Shown in pieces: positions 35,498-43,630 of a DNA stretch of 64,000 nt. The translations under genes and the position numbers were made by a program. The stretch's first letter is position 1, and each line of letters starts with the position of its first letter. The notes under the pieces were generated by a model that saw only the letters and a list, made by a program, of their open reading frames with translations, was not told the DNA's origin and searched no databases. The stretch comes from Thioalkalivibrio thiocyanodenitrificans ARhD 1 (lineage in GTDB: Bacteria > Pseudomonadota > Gammaproteobacteria > Ectothiorhodospirales > Ectothiorhodospiraceae), in contig NZ_KB900536.1 of the NCBI RefSeq assembly GCF_000378965.1, positions 941,583 through 1,005,582 on the forward strand, given 5' to 3'.

Positions 35498-38400
35498 CTA
35501 CGCCGACCGTTGGGCCGAAGCCTCCGTAAGCGTCTCTGACTCGATACTCCGCTCCAGAACGACATCGAGTAACTGTCGGGCACTCTGTTCCCAAGTCATC
35601 CATGGCATCAAATCTGATTTCGGATGGCTATCCTTCTCGTACAAAGCAAGCCACTCCTGCACTGTCCGTTCCAACACCTCCGGCGAGGTGTTATCGGGGA
35701 AATAGTATGCGTACGCCCCGGCCACCTCACGAAAAACCGGGATGTCTCGGGCGATAATCGGGGTACTGTGCTTGGCGGCCTCTATAATCGGCAATCCGAA
35801 ACCTTCCGCCTCGGACGCAGCAATCAAACAGTCACTGGCAGAATAAACTTGGTCAAGATATTTGTCGCAAATACCGTCAAGCCAGAAAAGTCGTCTATCT
35901 CTTTCGGAATGATTGCGCAGACTTTCCATCAGTTTGTCGACCATCCACCCCCCCTTTCCTACAATCACCAAATTGACATCCACCCCTCTTCTCCACAGAA
36001 GATCAAACGCGGCAAGGACTTGCGCATGGCCTTTCCGGGGTTCCAGTGTCCCGACCATTACAAAAGATGGTGCTTCTCGCATTCGCCGCAAAACAACATT
36101 CGATTTATCCGTGGAAACATTTACTGTATTCATATTGAGATTGTCTGTACCAAGATGAATCCAGTCGATCCTATAGGGACAGAGGCGCTTTGTTTCTTGT
36201 TTGCAAAGCCATTCACGAAGCTCTTGCGCCACAGATTTCGAAATGCAGACGGCTCCATCAAACTGCGTTATGGCTTGGAGCCATCTTTGATAGCAGTCTT
36301 CCATATCTTTCGGAAAAAATTCCGGCCTATTCACGGCAATCAGATCATAAACCATGAAATAGATACTTACTCCCTGCTGATGAAGTTTGTGCAAGTAGTC
36401 TGTTTGCGCTGGAACGGATTGCGGCTGGAGATCTAAGCCGAAGAATATATCGCCCGGCGCGCAATCCACGAGTTCATCCGGGAGCGATGCAGGGCTCCCT
36501 CCAAAAAACTCACAGGTAAAGCGCCTCGCATATCGATATCCATGCGTCAGCGCGGCGTACACAGGCTCGATGCGGTATCCGTTTGGCGGATGGCTTAACA
36601 ACTCTCTCAGCATAGTGCGCACCACACGCTGGATGCCGGTTCTGGCATCGCGCTGCACCAGTTCAGAAACATCCACCAGAAGTTGCCGGCGTGGGTAGTT
36701 CTGCTCGATCAGCGCTGTCTTGAGTTTTTCGGCACTTTCCTGCCAAGTCGACCATGGCATCGAGGTGGAGTGCGGATGCTGGCCCGCGTGGTACAGACCG
36801 AGCCATGCCTTGAGTGCCTGAGCGAAGTCATGCGGCGTTTCACCGCAGAAATAGTAAGCGTGACGACCAGCGACCTCTCGAAACACTGGTATATCGCGCG
36901 CAATGATCGGGATCCCGTGGCGTGCGGCCTCTATAAGGGAAAGACCGAATCCTTCGTCGATACTGGCTGCAACGAGGCAGGTGCTGGCTGCGTAGACTCT
37001 TTCAAGGTATTCATCGCTAATGCCCTCAAGCCAATAGAGGCGTTTTCCCTGTTCGTAATGACTGCGCAGTCGATTGGCGAGGGATTCTGTTTGCCAACCT
37101 TCCTGGCCGACAAGAACGAGATTCAGATCCGTGCCTTCTTGCCATAGCTGCTCGACAGCTTCGAGTACTTGTTGCTGCTGCTTGCGTGGTTCCAGAGTGG
37201 AGACACAAAGCAAGGTCGGTCGTTGACGCAGGGTTTCCAGGATTTTCTCGGCGCCACCTGGCAAGCCACGGGAAGGATTGGAGCCGTCGATATCACCCCC
37301 AATATGCACCCAACATGTGCGAAACGTCGGCGATCGCGGGACACCGGCTTCATTGATCCAGGTTTCGAAGGCGTCGGCTGTGGCCTTTGAAATACACACA
37401 GCGCCATCCGTACCGGCAATCAACGTCAGCCATCGTTCGTGTAGCTCTTTCGCGTTCGAGTCCTTAAACAGATCAGCCAACTTGATCGGCAGCAAGTCAT
37501 AGACAAGAAACTTGACAGTCACGCCATCCTGCATGAGCTGACGGTAAAACGACGCATGTGCGAGCTGGACATGGTGCTGCATGTCCAAGCCAAAGAAGAC
37601 ATCGCCGCGTTGCCAGCGCACAGGGTCGTCGGATGCGTCCGTGGCATCCTGACCCAGGAAGCGCTGGGAAAATCGGCGTGCATAACGATAGCCTTCATTC
37701 TGTGTTGCGTAGATCGGCTCGACCCTGAACCCAGGGGGTGGCAATTGCAGCAGCCAATTCAGGTAACTACGAACAACGCGCTGTATACCAGTAGCAGCAT
37801 CGTGCCGGCTAATCTCCGACACATCCACGAATAGTTGACGCACGGATCCGGCGGCGTGATTTTTTGCAAGGCAGTCGGCAAGTACTGGCAGTTCGTCCGC
37901 TTTGTTTCTAGAAATCTTCTCCGTCAAGTTTTCAACAAGCATTGCGCTCGCGCTCAATGCTGACCAGCCAAGTGCGTTGTGACGCTCACGTGTATCGCAC
38001 ACCGACTCCCATGCATTGAACGCGCGCCTGGCCGTATCATCCCATGCAAACGTTTTTGCCTGTTTCAGGCCATGCTCTCTTAGCATCGCGCGAAATACAC
38101 CATCCTCCAGCACTCTCACCATCTTGGCAGCGATTGCGTCAACGTCAAACGGATCAAACAAGGCGTCATCCAGACCAATCACCTCGGGAATACTCGATGT
38201 ATTTGATCCGATTACCGGGGCACCGCAAGCCATTGCTTCGAGCGCAGGGAGACCAAAACCCTCGTGCCAAGACGGGAACACGAAGAACTCGCAAAAGTTG
38301 TACAGCTTGATAAGGTCATCGTCAGATATGTATCCCGTGAAGCACACATCATCGGCTTCAAGGCCAGCAACTCGTGCTTTATGCTTGAGCTGCGCTACTT

Positions 38401-39211
38401 GATACTCTGGCATCATCCCCGCCAGCAGCAATTGGTATTTGCTCCGAAGTGGCTGCGGTATTTTCCCGAATGCTTGAATCAAGCGAGCCAAATTCTTCCG
38501 GTCATCAGCCCCACCGGTATAGAGAATGAAGGGTCGGGTCAAGCTGAGCTTCCGGCGGAATCCCGCGGAAATCGCTGGCTTCATGTCGAGAACACCAAAG
38601 CGTGGCTCTGTCGCCGTGGAAATATTGACCACGCTTTCTTCTGGCACACCCAAATATCGTATCGCTTCCTGACGAGATGACTCCGATATCGTCAGATATA
38701 AAGCTGCCTTCTTAGCCTCACGGAGCTTGCTTTCATAAAAGCGTGCGAACTCGGGATATGGCTTAAGATACTGGTCTGGATTCAGCAACGGGATGAGGTC
38801 ATACAGCGATACACTCACCAGATAGGAGGTATTGTGACAACCGATGTTAGCGGCCGCACTGTCACTAAAGCCTTCGAAAAGGCTGCTCAGATGGACAACA
38901 TCCGGCTGGAGACTTTCCAGGAATGCCTCGCGAAGAAGCTGGGCCACCTCATACCGTGATTCCCTTTCCTGTAAGCCCTTCTTTGCGGGATCAGGCGCAT
39001 GCCAGACCCTTATACTCTCTTGGGGAATAAGTCCGTCAAATGCCGCCCTAATGATCTCGATTGTGTCGGGGAAGAGGCCACTCAGTGCGAGGATGACTTC
39101 GTGCTCGCCCCGGTTACGCACGACGGCCTGTGCAAACGACATCGTGTACCGGCCGATACCGCGAAAACGGCTTTCGGTTTGCGCTCCGTGCATGTCGATC
39201 ACGATCCGCAT
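35498..39211 (-). CDS. Three-domain GT4 glycosyltransferase (polymannosyl/rhamnosyl polymerase candidate)
   Basis: 1,237 residues, three complete GT4 domains in tandem. Domain 1 (about 1-400) opens MRIVIDMHGAQTESRFRGIG and has HEGFGLPALEAMACGAPVIG. Domains 2 (about 455-840) and 3 (about 850-1220) both start with RQL(F/L)VDVSE and share TGIQRVVR, GYRYARRF and the catalytic EGFGLSLIE and EGFGLPIIE. All three E-x7-E pairs are intact. Domains 2 and 3 look like an internal duplication. Compares with WbdA (two GT4 domains) of E. coli O9a. It overlaps the FkbM-coil gene by one base (TGATG) and is followed by an 801-residue membrane protein. Probably builds the repeat unit of an ABC-exported chain. 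Confidence 0.9.
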   Translation of the reverse strand: MRIVIDMHGAQTESRFRGIGRYTMSFAQAVVRNRGEHEVILALSGLFPDTIEIIRAAFDGLIPQESIRVWHAPDPAKKGLQERESRYEVAQLLREAFLESLQPDVVHLSSLFEGFSDSAAANIGCHNTSYLVSVSLYDLIPLLNPDQYLKPYPEFARFYESKLREAKKAALYLTISESSRQEAIRYLGVPEESVVNISTATEPRFGVLDMKPAISAGFRRKLSLTRPFILYTGGADDRKNLARLIQAFGKIPQPLRSKYQLLLAGMMPEYQVAQLKHKARVAGLEADDVCFTGYISDDDLIKLYNFCEFFVFPSWHEGFGLPALEAMACGAPVIGSNTSSIPEVIGLDDALFDPFDVDAIAAKMVRVLEDGVFRAMLREHGLKQAKTFAWDDTARRAFNAWESVCDTRERHNALGWSALSASAMLVENLTEKISRNKADELPVLADCLAKNHAAGSVRQLFVDVSEISRHDAATGIQRVVRSYLNWLLQLPPPGFRVEPIYATQNEGYRYARRFSQRFLGQDATDASDDPVRWQRGDVFFGLDMQHHVQLAHASFYRQLMQDGVTVKFLVYDLLPIKLADLFKDSNAKELHERWLTLIAGTDGAVCISKATADAFETWINEAGVPRSPTFRTCWVHIGGDIDGSNPSRGLPGGAEKILETLRQRPTLLCVSTLEPRKQQQQVLEAVEQLWQEGTDLNLVLVGQEGWQTESLANRLRSHYEQGKRLYWLEGISDEYLERVYAASTCLVAASIDEGFGLSLIEAARHGIPIIARDIPVFREVAGRHAYYFCGETPHDFAQALKAWLGLYHAGQHPHSTSMPWSTWQESAEKLKTALIEQNYPRRQLLVDVSELVQRDARTGIQRVVRTMLRELLSHPPNGYRIEPVYAALTHGYRYARRFTCEFFGGSPASLPDELVDCAPGDIFFGLDLQPQSVPAQTDYLHKLHQQGVSIYFMVYDLIAVNRPEFFPKDMEDCYQRWLQAITQFDGAVCISKSVAQELREWLCKQETKRLCPYRIDWIHLGTDNLNMNTVNVSTDKSNVVLRRMREAPSFVMVGTLEPRKGHAQVLAAFDLLWRRGVDVNLVIVGKGGWMVDKLMESLRNHSERDRRLFWLDGICDKYLDQVYSASDCLIAASEAEGFGLPIIEAAKHSTPIIARDIPVFREVAGAYAYYFPDNTSPEVLERTVQEWLALYEKDSHPKSDLMPWMTWEQSARQLLDVVLERSIESETLTEASAQRSA

Positions 39212-40611
39212 CAGTGCTCTGTCCCGTGTTTCTCCAATCTTGCCTTCAGGTCCGCATGGATCCGCCGGGCCCTTGGGGGGAGTTGCTGCAAACTCTCATC
39301 CTCCCCGGTTCGGTCGGCATCTGCCTTTCCATTCACCGAAGCAAACGGCGGTGGCACGATCCGGGTCACGACCCGAGTGGCAGCGGCATGGAGCCGCGGG
39401 AACGGTCGCAGGCAGCGGTGCACACACGCGACGAGCCGCGGGTTGCCGAGGGAATGGAACACGGCCCCATGGAACCATCGTGGCGGTGTCACCGGGCCCG
39501 CCCTGCACCCGGTGAGCAACCGCATGAAATCCAGCCCGCATCTCAAGGGTGCCGTGATGCGCCAGGAGAGGCTTCTACGAAGCGCCTCTGCTTCGGCCTT
39601 CGCGCTCTGGGCACGGTCCTCGGCTGCTACAGCCTGCTCCCCCCGTTCCGTCGCAAGTGCCTCGGCCGCTACAGCCCGTTTCTCATGCTCCGTCGCAAGT
39701 GCCTCGGCTGCTACAGCCCGTTTCTCCTGCTCCGCCGCAAGTGCCTCAGCTGCTACAGCCCGTTTCTCCTGCTCCGCCGCAAGTGCCTCGGCCGCTACGG
39801 CCCGCTTCTCCTGTTCTCCCGCGGAAGCCTCAGCCGCTGCCGCCAGCCCCTCCTGCTTGGCCGCTCGGGCATCGGCGGCAGCAGCTTCTTCTTCTGCTAC
39901 CCGAGTCCTTAACTCGGAGGCAAATTGCCGCGCGGGCATAAATTCGTCAAAAACGTTCGGTGGCGTTATGAAATGCGCCTTCAACTCATGATGCTCATAT
40001 GCCACGTAATAGCGGTTCAGCCCGTCGAAATAGACATAATCATAATCGGCGTCACAAAGAATCGGCTCCCATTCCGCGTAATCTTCGATTTGCGTATTCG
40101 GCAATGTCGATTCGACGACGATGACCCACGGACGAATAATCGAGAGATCGAGCCCTTCGAGAACATCTTTTTCCGCCCCTTCCACGTCTATTTTCAGGAA
40201 ATGGATGGGGGCCACATGAAGGCGCCGGCAGATGGATGTCAGCGTTTCAACGGGCACGGCATTTTCAAGTTTTTTATAACCACGCTCGGCTTCGTGACGC
40301 TCGGCCGTCGCCTTGTCCGTCGTCGAAAGCCCCGTATCCGGCAACTCATAGATCACGACTTCGCCCTGCTTCGCGCCCACCGCCATCTGCAGGTTGATGT
40401 CCCGAGGGCGCTGCTCCTCAAGTCGCTGGAACCACTGTGCGACGGGCTCGATGTTGATACCCTGCCAGCCACGATCATAGAAGGCCTTCGTCACCGAATC
40501 GATCTCTGGATCGTTGGCGCCAACATCGATGTAAAATCCGCTTTCGACATGCTTGAGCGCACGCCAAAGCATGACGTCTTCAAAGTTCTGGGCGTAAGAA
40601 ACGAACGTCAT
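39211..40611 (-). CDS. FkbM methyltransferase with C-terminal repeat coiled coil (putative chain terminator)
   Basis: 466 residues from ATG 40611, overlapping the wzt stop in ATGA. Residues about 10-230 are an FkbM methyltransferase: FYIDVGANDPEIDSVTKAF, INIEPV and HFLKIDVEGAEKDVLEGLD. Residues about 235-350 form an Ala/Glu-rich coiled coil made of 14-residue units EQEKRAVAAEALAA (five 42-base DNA repeats, 39619-39828), ending in LRRSLSWRITAPLR, a motif found before membrane or GT partners in O-antigen loci. By analogy with WbdD of E. coli O9a, where a methyltransferase/kinase caps the chain and a coiled coil sets its length, this is a candidate terminator. Confidence 0.85.
   Translation of the reverse strand: MTFVSYAQNFEDVMLWRALKHVESGFYIDVGANDPEIDSVTKAFYDRGWQGINIEPVAQWFQRLEEQRPRDINLQMAVGAKQGEVVIYELPDTGLSTTDKATAERHEAERGYKKLENAVPVETLTSICRRLHVAPIHFLKIDVEGAEKDVLEGLDLSIIRPWVIVVESTLPNTQIEDYAEWEPILCDADYDYVYFDGLNRYYVAYEHHELKAHFITPPNVFDEFMPARQFASELRTRVAEEEAAAADARAAKQEGLAAAAEASAGEQEKRAVAAEALAAEQEKRAVAAEALAAEQEKRAVAAEALATEHEKRAVAAEALATERGEQAVAAEDRAQSAKAEAEALRRSLSWRITAPLRCGLDFMRLLTGCRAGPVTPPRWFHGAVFHSLGNPRLVACVHRCLRPFPRLHAAATRVVTRIVPPPFASVNGKADADRTGEDESLQQLPPRARRIHADLKARLEKHGTEH
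39619..39828 (-). repeat. Five 42-bp in-frame tandem repeats encoding the coiled coil
   Basis: Five adjacent 42-base units starting at 39619, 39661, 39703, 39745 and 39787; the central three are nearly identical, the outer ones degenerate. Each encodes 14 residues, two heptads of the coiled coil. Units can be gained or lost by replication slippage without changing frame. Confidence 0.9.
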
Positions 40612-41831
40612 GACATACTGATTCTGATTTCGGGATCGATCCACGCACAGCCGGCAAAGTGTGTCTTGCTGATATTCACGACATTGAACACCAAAGCGAG
40701 GTCACGCCATTCGTAATTATCAACGAGATGGGTATCCGTGCTGCACAGCGCCGTCTGGACCGAATAGCTCCCCGGTCCGAGATTGGCGGGGAAGGCGATT
40801 TCATACACGACCGTCGCTCCGGCCGAAACGCTCGACAACGCCTGGTCCCTGAGGTGGGTGTTGGTCCCGTACATTACCTGTCCAAGGCGATCCTTGATGC
40901 CGTAACCGAACACGAGGCGGTCGATGTCCCGATATACGCGAACGACGACACGCAGCGTGACCGGCGCCCCGACGTCGATGCACTCGACCCGCCGGCCCGA
41001 GGCGTCGATCAGCGCAATGTCCTCGACGGCAGCCTCGCCAGTTCCTGAAGTCGTCTGCGCCCTCCCATCCTCAAGCCGCTTCACTTCGACGGTGGCGTTC
41101 TCCTTTTCGGCGATGATGGCGTTATAGAAGTCCATCACCTCCTCCGGATTTCCGTCCCTGATGACGAAGCCGTCCTCAAGCAGAATGGCGCGGTCGCACA
41201 GGCTCTGGATAGCCAACCTGTCATGCGAAACGATCAGCAGCGTGGTGCCCTGCTTGCGGAATTGGCGGATACGGTCGAAGCTCTTGTGCTGAAAATAGGC
41301 ATCACCGACGGACAGGGCCTCGTCAACGATGAGGATCCCAGGCCGCCGGGCCGTAGCGACGCTGAAGGCAAGGCGCATCTGCATGCCACTGGAATACACG
41401 CGCACCGGCTGGTCGATGTACTCGCCGATCTCGGCGAAGGCCTCGATCTCCGGCATCATGCGCTCGATTTCGGCGACGGTGAAGCCCATGATCTGGCCGG
41501 CCATGTAGACGTTCTGGCGGCCGGTGAACTCCGGATCAAAGCCCATGCCGAGTTCCAGCAGCGCGGCCATTCGGCCGTTGACGTGGACGCTGCCGGTGGT
41601 GGGCTGGGTGGTCCCGGCGATGATCTTGAGCAGGGTGCTCTTGCCGGCGCCGTTGATACCGACGATGCCCACGGCCTCCCCCGGCTCGACGGTGAAGTGA
41701 ATGTCCTTCAGCACCCAGGTGAGTTCATGCCGGGGTCCGGCGAAGGGAGCCATCCATTCCACCAGGCGCGACCAGCGCGTCGGGTAGCGCTTGTAGGCCT
41801 TGGACACGTTGGTCACGGCGACACTGCCCAT
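40608..41831 (-). CDS. wzt: Polysaccharide ABC transporter, ATP-binding subunit with carbohydrate-binding tail
   Basis: 407 residues from ATG 41831, which overlaps the wzm stop by one base. Residues about 1-250 are the NBD: Walker A GINGAGKSTLLK, signature YSSGMQMRLAFSV, Walker B ILIVDEALSVGD and H-loop VSHD. Residues about 265-405 match the Wzt C-terminal beta-sandwich (VEDIALIDASGRRVECI through LALVFNVVN), which in E. coli O9a binds the methylated chain end. It should therefore recognise the cap added by the adjacent FkbM-coil protein and permit export of finished chains only. Confidence 0.95.
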   Translation of the reverse strand: MGSVAVTNVSKAYKRYPTRWSRLVEWMAPFAGPRHELTWVLKDIHFTVEPGEAVGIVGINGAGKSTLLKIIAGTTQPTTGSVHVNGRMAALLELGMGFDPEFTGRQNVYMAGQIMGFTVAEIERMMPEIEAFAEIGEYIDQPVRVYSSGMQMRLAFSVATARRPGILIVDEALSVGDAYFQHKSFDRIRQFRKQGTTLLIVSHDRLAIQSLCDRAILLEDGFVIRDGNPEEVMDFYNAIIAEKENATVEVKRLEDGRAQTTSGTGEAAVEDIALIDASGRRVECIDVGAPVTLRVVVRVYRDIDRLVFGYGIKDRLGQVMYGTNTHLRDQALSSVSAGATVVYEIAFPANLGPGSYSVQTALCSTDTHLVDNYEWRDLALVFNVVNISKTHFAGCAWIDPEIRISMS

Positions 41832-42625
41832 CAGAGTTCGTCCACCATCTCGCCGGCGCGGCGCAGGAACAAACGCACGCCCAGGGCACAGAGCACGATG
41901 CCGGCCAGTGTCACCGGCCAGAGGGACCCCCAATCCGGCGCCTGAGCGTAGACCATGATGTCCTGATAGGCAGACATGAGCGGATACATGGGATTGTAAC
42001 GAAGCATCGCCTCGACCCTGTCGGGCAGGATGGCGGCGGGGTAGACGATGGGGGTAAGCCAGAACCAGAAGAAGAGGACCACGGTCACCGTCTGGCCAAC
42101 GTCGCGGAAGAAGACGTTGAGAATGCCCAGGGAGACGCCCAGCCCCAGGGAAAACAGCAACTGAATGACCAGCAACGGGATCATGGCGAGCATGGCCCAG
42201 CCGGGGAACGCGCCGACCGCGACCAGGAAGACGATGAACAAGCCGAAGATCAGGACAAAGTTGACCAGGGCGTTCAGCGACAGGATCACGGGCAGGCAAA
42301 GCCGGGGGAAGCTTACCTTCTTCAGCAGGTTCGCGTTCTCGATGAACATGGTCTGGCTGCGGCTGACGATTTCGGCGAACAGGCCCCAGGTGATGATGCC
42401 GGCGCACAGGTAGATGCTGTAGGCGAACGGGCTCTCCACCCCGGGCAGCCTGGCCTGCATGATCTGGGAGAAGATGAGCGTGTAGACCACGATCATGCTC
42501 AGGGGCTGGATGATGGTCCAGGCGCCCCCCAGCATGGAGCGCCGGTACTTGGACTGGAACTCGCGCTTGACGCTGCCGAGGATGAAACCGCGGAAGTTCC
42601 AGACCGGCCTGACGATGCCGATCAT
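41831..42625 (-). CDS. wzm: Polysaccharide ABC transporter, permease subunit
   Basis: 264 residues, ABC2-type polysaccharide permease. [20 protein letters not shown] at the N-terminus and six hydrophobic helices, with [32 protein letters not shown] the conserved stretch near residue 190. Forms the channel moving lipid-linked chains to the periplasm with Wzt. Overlaps the cysC stop by 4 bases. Confidence 0.95.
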   Translation of the reverse strand: MIGIVRPVWNFRGFILGSVKREFQSKYRRSMLGGAWTIIQPLSMIVVYTLIFSQIMQARLPGVESPFAYSIYLCAGIITWGLFAEIVSRSQTMFIENANLLKKVSFPRLCLPVILSLNALVNFVLIFGLFIVFLVAVGAFPGWAMLAMIPLLVIQLLFSLGLGVSLGILNVFFRDVGQTVTVVLFFWFWLTPIVYPAAILPDRVEAMLRYNPMYPLMSAYQDIMVYAQAPDWGSLWPVTLAGIVLCALGVRLFLRRAGEMVDEL

Positions 42626-43293
42626 GGTTCATCCCCGTCCGTACCGACAGGCGCCCGCGGGCGCGGGGTGGATGACGTCGAGGCCGGGGATCGGGAGAGG
42701 TCGATGATGGCCCGCTCGCGCAGCAAGGCGAGCACCCGATCGACGGACTCCTCGAGCGAGAGCCGGTCGGTGTCCACCACCAGTTCCGGGTTCAATGGCT
42801 CCTCGTAGGGCGCGGAGATACCCGTGAACTCCTTGATCTCACCGGTGCGGGCGCGCTCATAGTGCCCCTTCACATCGCGGGTTTCGCAGACCTCCACCGG
42901 GCAGCGGCAGTAGATCTCCAGAAAATCATTCGGCATCACCAGGCCGCGCACCCGCTGGCGGTCCGCTGCAAACGGAGAGATGAACGCGGTCAGTATGATC
43001 ACGCCGGCATCGACGAAAAGCTTCGCCACTTCGCCGACACGGCGCGCGTTCTCGCTCCGATCCTCCTCCGAGAAGCCGAGATCACCGCAGAGGCCGTGCC
43101 GGACGTTGTCGCCATCCAGCACATACGTGACACAACCCTGCTCGTGCAGCTTTTCCTCAACGCCATGGGCAAGCGTGGACTTTCCCGCGCCCGACAGGCC
43201 GGTGAACCACAGCACGGCGCTGCCGTGCCCGTTGAGACGCCGGCGATCTTCGCGCCTGACGGTGGCATGATGCCAGACCAGGTTATTCGTCAT
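42622..43293 (-). CDS. cysC: Adenylyl-sulfate (APS) kinase
   Basis: 223 residues. P-loop [37 protein letters not shown], and [40 protein letters not shown] are all APS-kinase landmarks; a Pro/Ser/Thr-rich tail of about 25 residues follows. Makes PAPS, the sulfate donor. The gene lies inside the wzm-wzt operon, overlapping both neighbours (4 bases each), which suggests PAPS is used to sulfate the exported glycan. No sulfotransferase is visible in the window, and no sulfate adenylyltransferase. Confidence 0.95.
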   Translation of the reverse strand: MTNNLVWHHATVRREDRRRLNGHGSAVLWFTGLSGAGKSTLAHGVEEKLHEQGCVTYVLDGDNVRHGLCGDLGFSEEDRSENARRVGEVAKLFVDAGVIILTAFISPFAADRQRVRGLVMPNDFLEIYCRCPVEVCETRDVKGHYERARTGEIKEFTGISAPYEEPLNPELVVDTDRLSLEESVDRVLALLRERAIIDLSRSPASTSSTPRPRAPVGTDGDEP

Positions 43294-43628
43294 CCCTCAT
43301 CCCGCGTCTTTCTTTCATAAAGCGCCAGTTGCTGGTTGAGCCTGCGCAACCGGCGTTCGTTGCGTGTGTTCGCGATGTCCGCCAGCAACGATTTTACGAA
43401 CAGCACGATGACGGCGCCCAGCAGCAGGAACGCGGGCGGATAGGCGACACCGAAAAGGCCGGCGATCCGGTCGATCAGGCCCGGCACGGCGCCGAAGATC
43501 ACGGCGATGGCGGCGACGGCAATCCAGAAGACGCCGTGACTGAGACGCAGGTGGTCGCGCCGGATGAGCACCAGTATGGTGGCCGCCAGGCCAACTCCCA
43601 GGATCGTCGTTGTCACGGTCAGTTGCAT
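43290..43628 (-). CDS. DUF2304-family membrane protein
   Basis: 112 residues from ATG 43628. Three hydrophobic helices ([53 protein letters not shown]) then a basic helix [26 protein letters not shown]2304 proteins regularly accompany GT2 lipid-sugar synthases, here the fused GT4-GT2 two bases upstream, and may help deliver the sugar lipid. Longer in-frame readings overlap that gene and are rejected. Confidence 0.85.
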   Translation of the reverse strand: MQLTVTTTILGVGLAATILVLIRRDHLRLSHGVFWIAVAAIAVIFGAVPGLIDRIAGLFGVAYPPAFLLLGAVIVLFVKSLLADIANTRNERRLRRLNQQLALYERKTRDEG

Positions 43629-43630
43629 GG

